Assembly (NCBI RefSeq): GCF_030547425.1
Contig: NZ_JAUORH010000013.1
Location: 36,441 to 100,440 of the forward strand
Direction of reading: 5' to 3'
DNA length: 64,000 bases
Origin: Tenacibaculum sp. 1_MG-2023
Lineage (GTDB): Bacteria; Bacteroidota; Bacteroidia; Flavobacteriales; Flavobacteriaceae
Each line of letters starts with the position of its first letter. The stretch's first letter is position 1. The notes below the pieces were generated by a model. The model was given only the letters and a program-made list of their open reading frames with translations. It did not search any database and was not told the DNA's origin. Below are positions 37,629 through 46,424 of this stretch, in pieces. The translations under genes were made by a program, and so were the position numbers.

Positions 37629-37669
37629 AATAAAAAACTTTAAGAGCAGCTAAATATACAAAAAATGAA

Positions 37670-38380
37670 TTATTGATGTAAGTAAGCTATACTCTGTACT
37701 ACATTTAAACCAGCAGTTTCAGTTCTGAGTCTATTTTCTCCTAAAGAAATAGGAATGAATTCTTTGTTTAAAGACTGCTGAATTTCATCGAGTGAAAAAT
37801 CTCCTTCGGGACCAATGAGAATTGTGTATTTTGATTTAGGAGAAGCAATATTTTTTAAAAACTTCTTTTCAATACTTTTTTCACAATGTGCTATGAAAAC
37901 TTCTTCTGAAAAATCATTCTTTATAAAATCAGAAAAATTTATTGGAGGGTTAAGTTTAGGTAATGTAAATTGTAGTGATTGTTTCATTGCAGATTGTATA
38001 ACTCTTTGTAAACGATCAATTTTTACAACTTTTCTTTCAGAGTTTTTACAAATAATAGGGGTTATTTCATCAATACCTATTTCTGTAGCTTTTTCTAAAA
38101 ACCACTCTAAACGATCGTTATTTTTTGTTGGTGCTATGGCTACGTGTAAATAATAATCTCTAGTATGAGTTCTTTTTTCAGACTTAATAATTTTAGCAAC
38201 ACATTTTTTGTCATTTCCAATAATTACTTCGGCAAAGAAAAGAATTCCACCTCCGTTAGTAATGTGTAATATATCTCCTTCCTTTTTTCGTAAAACACGA
38301 ATTATATGGCGACTTTCATCTTTATTGAAAGTAATTTCTTTTGAAGTGATTAATAAATTTGGATTATAAAAAAGCTGCAT
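37670..38380 (-). CDS. rsmE: 16S rRNA (uracil1498-N3)-methyltransferase
   Basis: RsmE methylates U1498 of 16S rRNA in the decoding region using SAM. The 236-residue SPOUT fold is recognised by NKDESRHIIRVLRKKEGD at the PUA-like N-terminus, ATEIGIDEITPIICKNSER and the knotted SAM site YTILIGPEGDFSLDEIQ and ISLGENRLRTETAGL. The start overlaps the stop of the GNAT gene by one base (TAATG), indicating translational coupling. Confidence 0.95.
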   Translation of the reverse strand: MQLFYNPNLLITSKEITFNKDESRHIIRVLRKKEGDILHITNGGGILFFAEVIIGNDKKCVAKIIKSEKRTHTRDYYLHVAIAPTKNNDRLEWFLEKATEIGIDEITPIICKNSERKVVKIDRLQRVIQSAMKQSLQFTLPKLNPPINFSDFIKNDFSEEVFIAHCEKSIEKKFLKNIASPKSKYTILIGPEGDFSLDEIQQSLNKEFIPISLGENRLRTETAGLNVVQSIAYLHQ

Positions 38381-39498
38381 TATAAATCGAGTTTGTATGT
38401 TCTCCTTCTTTTATGAATTTTTGGGTCAAAATCTTTCCAGATTTGATGGATTGCTTGGTTTTCTTCAAGCTCTGGGGTTCTAATACAGTTTTGAATTCCT
38501 CTAGCTGAGAATACAGGGTGGAATTGTTCAAATATAATAGCTGTTACTCCTTTATTTTGATATTCAGGGTCAACGCCAATTAAATAAAAAGTAACATCTT
38601 TAGAGTTTTTTCTTGCATTCAACAAGTGGAAAATTCCAAAAGGAAAAAGTTTTCCTTTAGCTTTTTGCAAAGCTTTAGAAAAAGAAGGCATCACAATAGC
38701 AAAAGCTACTAGTTTATGATTTTCGTCAACAACAAATTTTATATACTCAGGGTTTATAAAGCTTATATATTTCTTTTTAAAATAAGCTATCTGAGCATTT
38801 GATATGGGGACATAAGTTGATAGTTTAGAGTAAGTTTTACTAAACAAGTCAAACATTTCGTCAACATAAGGCATAATCTTATCTGTGGACGTAAAGTTCA
38901 AAGGAGTTAAGTTATATCTTCTTTGAATAATATTGCTTGCCTTTCTATATTTTTTAATATCAACATTACTAAAAGAGAATATACTTTCAATATATTCTTT
39001 TTCTTTAGTAAAGCCTAATTGCTCCAAATGTTTAGCGTAGTATGGGTGATTGTACCAGGTAATCATTGTTCCCATATAATCAAACCCCTTAATAAGAACA
39101 CCAGTTTTATCTAGGTTGTTAAAACCAACAGGACCTTCTATATATTTTAAGTTGTTTTCGCGCCCTATTTCTGCAACTTTATTTAACAAGGCTTTAGATA
39201 CTTCTATATCATCAATAATATCAAACCAACCAAAACGTATTTTTTTTATATGTTGTTTTTCTACTTCATAAGAATTTATAATAGCTACAATTCTACCAAC
39301 TATTTCATTGTCTTTTAAGGCTAAGAAAAAGCGAGCATTGGCATATTCAAAAACAGGGTTTTTATTTTTGTCAAAACTTTCTATTTCATCCTTAATAATA
39401 GGAGGAACCCAATACTTATTATTTTTATAAAGAGAAAAAGGAAACTTAACAAATTGTTTCATTCCCTTTTTGGTTGTTATTTCTTTAATTTGAATCAT
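38380..39498 (-). CDS. GNAT-superfamily N-acetyltransferase-like protein
   Basis: The 372-residue protein has two GNAT-like halves. The first has EIVGRIVAIINSYEVE and GPVGFNNLDKTGVLIKGFDYMGT; the second has VTFYLIGVDPEYQNKGVTAIIFEQFHPV with the acetyl-CoA pyrophosphate loop QNKGVT, followed by an end RRRTYKLDL. The acceptor is unknown; it could be a small molecule or protein. It is transcribed ahead of rsmE. Confidence 0.75.
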   Translation of the reverse strand: MIQIKEITTKKGMKQFVKFPFSLYKNNKYWVPPIIKDEIESFDKNKNPVFEYANARFFLALKDNEIVGRIVAIINSYEVEKQHIKKIRFGWFDIIDDIEVSKALLNKVAEIGRENNLKYIEGPVGFNNLDKTGVLIKGFDYMGTMITWYNHPYYAKHLEQLGFTKEKEYIESIFSFSNVDIKKYRKASNIIQRRYNLTPLNFTSTDKIMPYVDEMFDLFSKTYSKLSTYVPISNAQIAYFKKKYISFINPEYIKFVVDENHKLVAFAIVMPSFSKALQKAKGKLFPFGIFHLLNARKNSKDVTFYLIGVDPEYQNKGVTAIIFEQFHPVFSARGIQNCIRTPELEENQAIHQIWKDFDPKIHKRRRTYKLDL

Positions 39499-39517
39499 TT
39501 TGCAAATTTAAGGACTT

Positions 39518-40861
39518 TTAATTATCCTCCTTTTCTTTTTCCTTTTCTTTCTCTTGTTGCTCTTCTTTTTTGATTTCTTCTTCTAATTTTTTTATCTCTT
39601 TTTCAAGTTTTAAACGCTCCTTTTCTTTACGCTTGGCTTCTTTTTCTTCCTCTTTTTTAATCTTCTTTTCAAGCTTTAAGCGTTCTTTTTCTTTACGTTT
39701 AGCTTCTTTTTCGGCGTTCTTTTTAGCTTTTTTAGCAGCCTTTTTTTCTTCTTTGGCTGTTTTTTTCTTTTGTTTTTTGTCTTCTTTAATAATCATGTCA
39801 ACTAAAGACCCTTGACGTTCTCTTTTAGGTTTTTCATTTAAAAGCTCACCATCGCTAGATTCTGTATCCAGATCAACTTTTCGTTTTTCCTTTTTAGAGA
39901 ATAATTTACCTGCTTTACTAAACATTCGACCAAAGAAATTTTTATTCTCGTCATATTTAACAGGCTTTTCTTTTTCAATTTTGTTTCCAAATTCATCTAT
40001 TTCAACAAAATCGTCTTTATGTCTATTAATTCTATAGGATACACCTAAGGAGCTATAAATTCCAATTTCATCTTGTTGTAAGTTAGCTCTTAATGATGCG
40101 TTAAATTGTAAGTTTTCACTAAAAAGATAGGCAGCACCAGCCCCTATATTAGTTTTTTTCTCATATTCTTCAAAAATGCCTTGTATTTCAGCAAAACCAG
40201 ACCAGTAGTCATTAAAATTGTAGGTACCAGTTACAATATAGGAAAGTTGAGAAAAGTCAGTACCAATATAATCATAATGAAGATTGGTAACAACATTTAA
40301 TTTGTCTGAAAATTCATTTTGAAGTAAAATACCGACTTTAGGGCTAAAACCACCTCTTTCGTGATAATCAGTTAAAAAACTACCAACATTTATACCTGCT
40401 GAAATACCAATGTGTGGTATCCATCGCTTCCAGTCAAAAGAGTGTCTAGCTTTCCAGCTTCTTATTTCTTTACTTTTATCATCATATTTAGGAGCATAAA
40501 TCATGTATTTTGCACCTAAACTGAATTGACTCAATCCTGTTTTATTATATGATGATTCAAAAATATTTTTAAAAGCTATTTTATCTCTTTGTAAAGAAGT
40601 ATTTACATTAAACTCTAGTTTTTCAGAAAAAAAACTAGTTCTAAAAAATAGGTTTAAACCTAAAGCTTCTGGATTGCTAAAAGTTGGCGTAGCATTCATT
40701 TTTCTATAAAACAGACTTGTTTCAAACTGATAAACACCCGAACCAACACTGTATGGACTCTCAGAAAAACCTGGTCTATTTGAATTTATAACAGGTGTAT
40801 ACTGCGCGTTAGCAGTTAAAATAGAACAAAAAATAAAAAGGATAAGAAGTTTCTTAATCAT
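39518..40861 (-). CDS. outer-membrane porin-like protein with long charged C-terminal tail
   Basis: The protein has 447 residues from the ATG at 40861 (MIKKLLILFIFCSILTANAQ, a signal peptide). An earlier in-frame ATG at 40897 would put 12 extra residues before the signal. Residues about 20-300 are strand-rich with Gly/Tyr patterns (INSNRPGFSESPYSVGSGVYQFETSLFYRK, FSLGAKYMIYAP) like transporter/porin-like barrel proteins (meta-pathway phenol-degradation-like). From about residue 330 it becomes a K/E-rich tail with a 22-residue unit (KEAKRKEKERLKLEK...) repeated twice. The tail should form a long charged helix on one side of the membrane. Function unknown. Confidence 0.68.
   Translation of the reverse strand: MIKKLLILFIFCSILTANAQYTPVINSNRPGFSESPYSVGSGVYQFETSLFYRKMNATPTFSNPEALGLNLFFRTSFFSEKLEFNVNTSLQRDKIAFKNIFESSYNKTGLSQFSLGAKYMIYAPKYDDKSKEIRSWKARHSFDWKRWIPHIGISAGINVGSFLTDYHERGGFSPKVGILLQNEFSDKLNVVTNLHYDYIGTDFSQLSYIVTGTYNFNDYWSGFAEIQGIFEEYEKKTNIGAGAAYLFSENLQFNASLRANLQQDEIGIYSSLGVSYRINRHKDDFVEIDEFGNKIEKEKPVKYDENKNFFGRMFSKAGKLFSKKEKRKVDLDTESSDGELLNEKPKRERQGSLVDMIIKEDKKQKKKTAKEEKKAAKKAKKNAEKEAKRKEKERLKLEKKIKKEEEKEAKRKEKERLKLEKEIKKLEEEIKKEEQQEKEKEKEKEDN
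39601..39712 (-). repeat. Two-copy 66-bp tandem repeat in the K/E-rich tail
   Basis: The 46-bp stretches at 39601-39646 and 39667-39712 are nearly identical, with a period of 66 bp (22 codons) coding for KEAKRKEKERLKLEK-type sequence. Differences are synonymous or conservative, suggesting older duplication under coding constraint. Confidence 0.7.
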
Positions 40862-40968
40862 ATATAATAAATCCAAATTTTTGGGTTGTACAAACATACG
40901 TAAAAATACAATTACCTATATAATATAAGTTTTGTAAACTCTTAACGCTTCCTTTTGCTTCAAATTGT

Positions 40969-40976
40969 TATTTTTG
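40969..40976 (+). promoter_or_regulatory. Promoter -7 element of the DUF4834/YfhO unit
   Basis: TATTTTTG is an exact TAnnTTTG match, 26 bases before the ATG at 41003, in the divergent spacer with the outer-membrane protein gene. Confidence 0.5.
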
Positions 40977-41002
40977 ATTGATTTTTTTATTTTAAGAAAA
41001 AG

Positions 41003-41284
41003 ATGACATATTTAAATGAAGCTGGACCTGTGAATTTTTTAAAGACCATATTAATTATTCTGTTAGTTTATTACGTTATAAAGTTTTTAGCGAAACTTTT
41101 TGCACCATACCTAATAAAAAAAGCAGTAGACAAAGTACAAAAGAAAGCTGAGCAACAGTATAGAAACCAACAACAAGCATCTGATGTTGAAGTAGGGAAA
41201 ACTGTTATTGATAAAAAGCCAAATAATTCGAAAGAAAGTAATAATTCTGTTGGCGAGTACGTTGACTATGAAGAAATAGACTAA
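41003..41284 (+). CDS. DUF4834-like small membrane protein
   Basis: The 93-residue protein has one hydrophobic segment (about 12-36, TILIILLVYYVIKFLAKLFAPYL), then a basic coiled helix KKAVDKVQKKAEQQYRNQQQ and a polar tail ending GEYVDYEEID. This matches DUF4834, a Bacteroidota family normally placed directly before YfhO. It ends 2 bases before the yfhO-like start, so they are co-transcribed. Function unknown. Confidence 0.75.
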   Translation: MTYLNEAGPVNFLKTILIILLVYYVIKFLAKLFAPYLIKKAVDKVQKKAEQQYRNQQQASDVEVGKTVIDKKPNNSKESNNSVGEYVDYEEID

Positions 41285-41286
41285 CC

Positions 41287-43722
41287 ATGAACTTAAAGAA
41301 ATTTTTACCGTTTGCAATAGCAATTATTGTTTTTGCAATAGCATCTGTATTGTATTTTAATCCGGTTTTAAGCGGAAAACAAATTAAACAAAGTGACATT
41401 ACCCAATTTATAGGAATGTCAAAAGATGTAAAAGAGTATAGAGCAGAAAAAGGAGAAGAGCCTTATTGGTTAGATAATGCTTTTAGTGGAATGCCAGCAT
41501 ATCAGGTAAGTGCTTATTATCCGAATGATTTTGTACGTTATATTGATAGGGTTATTCGGTTTTTACCTAGACCTGCAGATTATCTTTTCTTATACTTTTT
41601 AAGTTTTTTTGTACTGTTAACAGCTTTAAAAGTAGATTGGAAGCTAGCTATTTTAGGTAGTTTATCCTTTGGGTTTTCTACCTATTTGATAATTATTTTT
41701 GGAGCAGGACACAATGCGAAAGCACATGCTATAGGTTATATGCCAATGGTGATTGCAGGAGTTATTTATATTTTCAGAAAACGTTACCTATTAGGGTTTG
41801 TTCTAACAGCTTTGGCAATGGCTTTAGAGATTTACTCTAATCACCCGCAAATGACTTATTATTTAGGGTTTTGTTTGTTGATTTTGGTAATTGTTGAATG
41901 TGTTGAAGCTTTCAAATCGAGAACATTACCTGTGTTCCTTAAACAATCAGCTATTTTGGTTGCAGCAATGTTAATTGGTGTTGGAGCTAATTCTACCAGA
42001 CTGTTAGCAATGAAAGAATATGCAGATTATAGTACGAGAGGTAAATCGGAGTTAACAATTACTCCTGATGGGATGCCTAAAGAAAAATCTTCTGGATTAG
42101 ATAAGGAGTACATAACAGAGTATAGTTATGGGATTGCTGAAACATTTAATTTAATGATTCCTCGTTTTATGGGAGGAGGAACGGTTGAAGAGTTAGGAGA
42201 GGATTCAAATTTTTATCAGGTTTTGGAACAAAATATAGATAGAAGTATTGCTAAAAGAGAATCTAACCAAGCATTAACTTATTGGGGGAAGCAACCTATT
42301 GTTGAAGCCCCAGCTTATATTGGTGCGATAGTTTTTTTCTTATTCTTTTTAGGAGTTTTCCTAGTAAAAGGACGATTAAAATATTGGTTGGTTGCAGCTA
42401 CTATTTTTTCCATCGTATTAAGTTTGGGAAAAAATTTCTCTATAATAACGAACTTCTTTATCGACTATGTTCCGTTGTATAATAAGTTTAGAGCGGTTTC
42501 GTCTATTCAGGTAATTGCAGAACTATGTGTTCCATTGTTAGGGATTCTGGCATTAAAAGAATTTTTCTCTTCAAAAAATTCTTCCGAAGAAAAAGAAAAT
42601 GCACTAAAGAAAGCTTTTTACATTATTGGAGGTATTTCTTTATTATTCTTATTATTTGGATCTAGTTTGTTTGCTTTTGAAGGATTACGTGATGGACGAT
42701 ATCAACAACTTCCAGAATTAATAGATGCTTTAATTACAGATAGAAAATTAATGTTATTTAATGATAGTTTACGTTCTCTTTTATTGGTTTTAGCTGTTGC
42801 AGGAATGTTATGGCTTTACTTAAAAGGAAAATTGAAGCAAGTACCTGTGTTAATTGTATTGGGAGGATTGATAATTTTTGATTTAGTTTCAATAGATGCA
42901 AATTATGTTAATAAGGAAGATTTTACTTCAGCTAGAAGAGTGCAAAAACCATTTACAGCAACAAAGGCTGATACAGAAATTTTAAAGGATACTGGAAATT
43001 ATCGAGTTGTTGTTTTTAGCATAACCGAAACACCAGAAAAGAAAAAATTATATTATCAAACATCTATGCAAGATGGTAGAACTTCTTATTTCCACAATTC
43101 GATAGGAGGGTATCATGCTGCCAAAATGAAACGTTATCAAGAGTTGTTTGATTATCAAATAGCTAAAAATAACATGGAAGTACTAAATATGTTAAATACC
43201 AAGTACTTTATTGTTAATGAAGAACAATTTCAAGAAAATCCCGAAGCTAATGGAAATGCATGGTTTGTAACTTCTTTAAAAGAAGTTGATTCTGCAAATG
43301 AAGAAATTATAGCATTAGATAGTCTGAGAACAAAAACGGAAGCAGTTATAAACTCAAAGGAGTTTAAAGTAGGAGTTGATGCGTTTGAAAAAGATTCAAC
43401 AGCTACTATTTCTATAAAAAAGAAAGATCTTACTGAATTGGTGTATGAATCAAATACAAGTTCAAATCAATTTGCTGTATTTTCAGAAATATATTATAAA
43501 GATGGATGGAAAGCTTATATTGATGGAGAGAATGTTCCGTATTATAGAGTAAATTATATATTAAGAGGACTCAATGTTCCTGTAGGTAAACACACCATAA
43601 CTTTTAAATATGAGCCTGCAATAATTAAAACAGGAAGTTTGGTGTCGCTACTTTGCTATGGTTTATTAGTTTTAGTGCCCTTAGGTTGGTTAGCAGTATC
43701 GCAAAAAAATAAAAATAGTTAG
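41287..43722 (+). CDS. YfhO-family membrane protein (GT-C type)
   Basis: The 811-residue inner-membrane protein has about 12-13 hydrophobic segments in residues 5-540 and a large extracytoplasmic C-terminal region ending in another hydrophobic segment (about 785-805). Motifs SAYYPNDFVRYIDRVI, GFSTYLIIIFGAGHNAKAHAIGYMPMVIAG and NHPQMTYYLGF resemble YfhO, a multi-pass glycosyltransferase-like family involved in decorating cell-wall glycopolymers in Gram-positives. In this glycan context it probably modifies a lipid-linked glycan or lipoprotein. The substrate is inferred. Confidence 0.85.
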   Translation: MNLKKFLPFAIAIIVFAIASVLYFNPVLSGKQIKQSDITQFIGMSKDVKEYRAEKGEEPYWLDNAFSGMPAYQVSAYYPNDFVRYIDRVIRFLPRPADYLFLYFLSFFVLLTALKVDWKLAILGSLSFGFSTYLIIIFGAGHNAKAHAIGYMPMVIAGVIYIFRKRYLLGFVLTALAMALEIYSNHPQMTYYLGFCLLILVIVECVEAFKSRTLPVFLKQSAILVAAMLIGVGANSTRLLAMKEYADYSTRGKSELTITPDGMPKEKSSGLDKEYITEYSYGIAETFNLMIPRFMGGGTVEELGEDSNFYQVLEQNIDRSIAKRESNQALTYWGKQPIVEAPAYIGAIVFFLFFLGVFLVKGRLKYWLVAATIFSIVLSLGKNFSIITNFFIDYVPLYNKFRAVSSIQVIAELCVPLLGILALKEFFSSKNSSEEKENALKKAFYIIGGISLLFLLFGSSLFAFEGLRDGRYQQLPELIDALITDRKLMLFNDSLRSLLLVLAVAGMLWLYLKGKLKQVPVLIVLGGLIIFDLVSIDANYVNKEDFTSARRVQKPFTATKADTEILKDTGNYRVVVFSITETPEKKKLYYQTSMQDGRTSYFHNSIGGYHAAKMKRYQELFDYQIAKNNMEVLNMLNTKYFIVNEEQFQENPEANGNAWFVTSLKEVDSANEEIIALDSLRTKTEAVINSKEFKVGVDAFEKDSTATISIKKKDLTELVYESNTSSNQFAVFSEIYYKDGWKAYIDGENVPYYRVNYILRGLNVPVGKHTITFKYEPAIIKTGSLVSLLCYGLLVLVPLGWLAVSQKNKNS

Positions 43723-43814
43723 GGTAGTTAGTTATCAAGATTTTTTATAAGCTGAAGGTGTTATACTTTTTGCAAAGCGTCAATATAAAAGTTTTTTATA
43801 AATGACTGTAACTA

Positions 43815-43822
43815 TACTTTTG
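43815..43822 (+). promoter_or_regulatory. Distal promoter -7 element of the glycan gene cluster
   Basis: TACTTTTG is an exact TAnnTTTG match 135 bases upstream of the first glycosyltransferase start. Its transcript would contain the hairpin at 43883-43913. Confidence 0.4.
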
Positions 43823-43882
43823 TAGGAGAGTAAATAGCTGATGTTTGTTGTAAAGAAGGATAAACAAAGGTTATGAAAAGAT

Positions 43883-43913
43883 AAAGAAAAGAGACCTTCG
43901 ATTCTCTTTTTTT
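43883..43913 (+). terminator. Terminator-like hairpin in the glycan-cluster leader
   Basis: AAAAGAGA pairs with TCTCTTTT around an 8-base loop and is followed by T residues. It sits between two candidate promoters, so it could end the transcript from the distal promoter. Confidence 0.45.
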
Positions 43914-43931
43914 GTTTAAGATATATTGAGT

Positions 43932-43939
43932 TACATTTG
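43932..43939 (+). promoter_or_regulatory. Proximal promoter of the glycan gene cluster
   Basis: TACATTTG matches TAnnTTTG, with TTTG at 43911-43914 as a -33 candidate 17 bases upstream. The first ATG (43958) is 19 bases downstream. Confidence 0.45.
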
Positions 43940-43957
43940 TTGTTATATAAGCAGTGT

Positions 43958-45142
43958 ATGAGAATAGGAATGATTTTGGATAAGGTTTTTCCACCCGATC
44001 CACGTGTAGAAAATGAAGCAATAGAGTTAATAAAATCGGGACATGAGGTTTTTTTATTTTGTTTAAATTATAAAGATGAACCTTCACAAGAGATTATTAA
44101 CACAATAAATATAAAACGATATAAATCAAATAAAATAGAATATAAATTATCAGCATTAGCTTACACTTTTCCTTTTTATTCTTTATTAATGAAAAGAAAG
44201 CTTACATGTTTTTTATATAAAAATACCATTGAAGCTATACATATTCATGATATTAGAATAGCTGAAGCAGCTTTTTTAGCGAATAAAAAGTTTCAGTTAC
44301 CAATTGTTTTAGATTTACACGATAACATGCCAGAGGTAATGAAGTTTTATCCGCATTTACAAAAGTTTCCTGGAAAATACTTGATTTCTCCAAAAAGATG
44401 GAAAAAGAAAGAAGAAGAATTTATAAAAAGAGCAGACAAAGTTATAACAGTATCGCAAGAGTTTATCAATGAAGTAATTCAAAGAACAAAAGTACCGGAA
44501 GAAAAAGTTGTTTTAGTACCAAATACAATTAGAAAGTCGTTTTATGAATCGTATAAACTTGAAAACAAAATAATCAAAAAGTTTAAAGATAATTTTGTAA
44601 TTCTTTATTTAGGAGATACACATTTAAGAAGAGGATTGTTAACAGCTATAACCTCTGTAAGCAAACTTAAAAATATAATTCCTACAATAAAGTTAGTAAT
44701 AGTAGGAAAAAATACAACAGATATTAAACTAAAGAAAAAAGTTGCAGAATTACAAATAGAAAAATATGTTAGTTTTGAAGGTTGGCAAAACGTTTTATTA
44801 TTTCCTTCTTATATTAAAGCTAGCAGTATTTGTATATCGCCACTACACAGAAACATACAGCACGATGTTGCCTATGCTAATAAATTGTTTCAATACATGA
44901 GTTTAGAAAAACCTTTGTTGGTAAGTAATGCAATTGCACAAAAAAAATTAATAGAAAAGATAAAAGCAGGACTAGTGCATGAGGAAAAAAATGTAGAAGA
45001 TTTTAGTAAGAAGGTTTTAACCTTATATAATGATGCAACTCTTAGAGATAAACTAGGAAAAAATGGAGCAACTTTTGTTAGAAATCAGTTTACTTGGGAT
45101 AAGACCTCAGAAGAGTTAATAAACACATATAACAATTTGTAG
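43958..45142 (+). CDS. family 4-type glycosyltransferase
   Basis: The 394-residue protein (start MRIGMILDKVFPPDPRVENEAI at 43958; an upstream ATG at 43937 adds 7 residues that do not fit) has a GT-B fold: nucleotide-sugar binding C-terminal half with YLGDTHLRRGLLTAI, KLVIVGK and the region SSICISPLHRNIQHDVAYANKLFQYMSLEKPLLVS. It likely adds a sugar to a lipid-linked glycan. The donor is not evident. It ends one base before the next gene. Confidence 0.85.
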   Translation: MRIGMILDKVFPPDPRVENEAIELIKSGHEVFLFCLNYKDEPSQEIINTINIKRYKSNKIEYKLSALAYTFPFYSLLMKRKLTCFLYKNTIEAIHIHDIRIAEAAFLANKKFQLPIVLDLHDNMPEVMKFYPHLQKFPGKYLISPKRWKKKEEEFIKRADKVITVSQEFINEVIQRTKVPEEKVVLVPNTIRKSFYESYKLENKIIKKFKDNFVILYLGDTHLRRGLLTAITSVSKLKNIIPTIKLVIVGKNTTDIKLKKKVAELQIEKYVSFEGWQNVLLFPSYIKASSICISPLHRNIQHDVAYANKLFQYMSLEKPLLVSNAIAQKKLIEKIKAGLVHEEKNVEDFSKKVLTLYNDATLRDKLGKNGATFVRNQFTWDKTSEELINTYNNL

Positions 45143-45143
45143 T

Positions 45144-46424
45144 TTGAGAGCACTTATAATAACATATTATTGGGTGCCTGCAGGGGGCTCTGGGGTACAA
45201 CGCTGGTTGAAATTTGTAAAGTACTTACGTGATTTTGGCATAGAACCAGTCATTTATACAGTAGATGGAGCAAATTACCCAATTATAGATACTTCTTTAG
45301 AAAAAGATATACCTGAAGGTATAGAGGTGGTTAAAAGTACTATACGAGAACCTAACAATATTTTTTCAATTTTAAAAAAAAGTGAGACAAAAACAAGTGC
45401 TGGTTTTTTAGATCTTAACCCGAGTTTAATAGGTCAGGTAATGCAATATGTTCGAGCTAATTATTTCATTCCTGATGCAAGAAAATTTTGGGTAAAACCT
45501 TCAGTTAATAAGCTGAAAAAATATTTAAAAGAAAATACTATTGATGCTATTATAACTACCGGACCACCACATAGCTTACACTTAATCGGGTTACAGCTTA
45601 AAAAAGAACTAGGATTGAAGTGGATTGCAGATTTTCGTGATCCTTGGACAGATATTGATTATTTTCATCAACTACCTCTAACGGAAAAGGCTAAAGCTAA
45701 ACATCATCAGTTAGAGCAAGAAGTACTAAGGTATGCTAACGCAAGTTTGGTGGTAGGGGAGACAATGAAAAAGAACTATCAAAAATTTTCAAAGAATATT
45801 CACGTTATAACTAATGGCTTTGACTCTGAAGAGAATAATAAAGAGAATGTTATTCTTGATGAAAAGTTTTCAATAACACATATAGGTTTGATGAATGCTG
45901 ATAGAAATCCAAAAATTTTATGGAGAGCATTGTCAGAATTATGTAAAGAGGATAAAGAGTTTACAGAAGACTTAGAAATTAAACTAATAGGAAAAGTAGC
46001 AGAAGAAGTTGAAAAAGCTTTGGGAGTATACGAGTTTAAAAATATTACAAAAATTGCATATGTTCCGCATAAAGAAGTACAACAACACCAAAAAACTTCG
46101 CAAGTTTTGTTGTTAGCTGTAAATAAAGTACCAAGTGCTAAGGGAATTATAACAGGTAAAATTTTTGAATATTTACAGGCAAAACGCCCTATCTTAGCGG
46201 TAGGTCCAGAAGATGGTGATTTAGCAGAAATACTTGCTAAAACTAACTCAGGAACTATTGTTGATTTTGATGATGTAGTAAAAATGAAAAAAGAAATTAA
46301 ACTTCTTTATAATCAATATAAGAAAGGAGCTTTAGAAGTTAATTCTGAAAACATAGAGCAGTACCATCGAAAAAAACTAACAGAAAAATTATCTATCATA
46401 CTAAAACAAGTCGTTAATTCTTGA
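45144..46424 (+). CDS. glycosyltransferase, GT4-like
   Basis: The 426-residue protein starts with TTG one base after the previous stop. It opens LRALIITYYWVPAGGSGVQRWLKFVKYLRDFG, has TTGPPHSLHLIGLQLKKELGLKWIADFRDPWTDIDYF and a C-terminal half KIAYVPHKEVQQHQKTSQVLLLAV and GIITGKIFEYLQAKRPILAVGPEDGDL, which is a GT-B nucleotide-sugar binding region. This family is common in flavobacterial glycan clusters. It overlaps the epimerase gene by four bases (TTGA). Confidence 0.85.
   Translation: MRALIITYYWVPAGGSGVQRWLKFVKYLRDFGIEPVIYTVDGANYPIIDTSLEKDIPEGIEVVKSTIREPNNIFSILKKSETKTSAGFLDLNPSLIGQVMQYVRANYFIPDARKFWVKPSVNKLKKYLKENTIDAIITTGPPHSLHLIGLQLKKELGLKWIADFRDPWTDIDYFHQLPLTEKAKAKHHQLEQEVLRYANASLVVGETMKKNYQKFSKNIHVITNGFDSEENNKENVILDEKFSITHIGLMNADRNPKILWRALSELCKEDKEFTEDLEIKLIGKVAEEVEKALGVYEFKNITKIAYVPHKEVQQHQKTSQVLLLAVNKVPSAKGIITGKIFEYLQAKRPILAVGPEDGDLAEILAKTNSGTIVDFDDVVKMKKEIKLLYNQYKKGALEVNSENIEQYHRKKLTEKLSIILKQVVNS

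Noticed and set aside
39570..39815. Plus-strand frame opposite the K/E-rich tail
   Set aside because: It is the antisense of a repetitive K/E coding region and reads as S/F-rich low-complexity protein.
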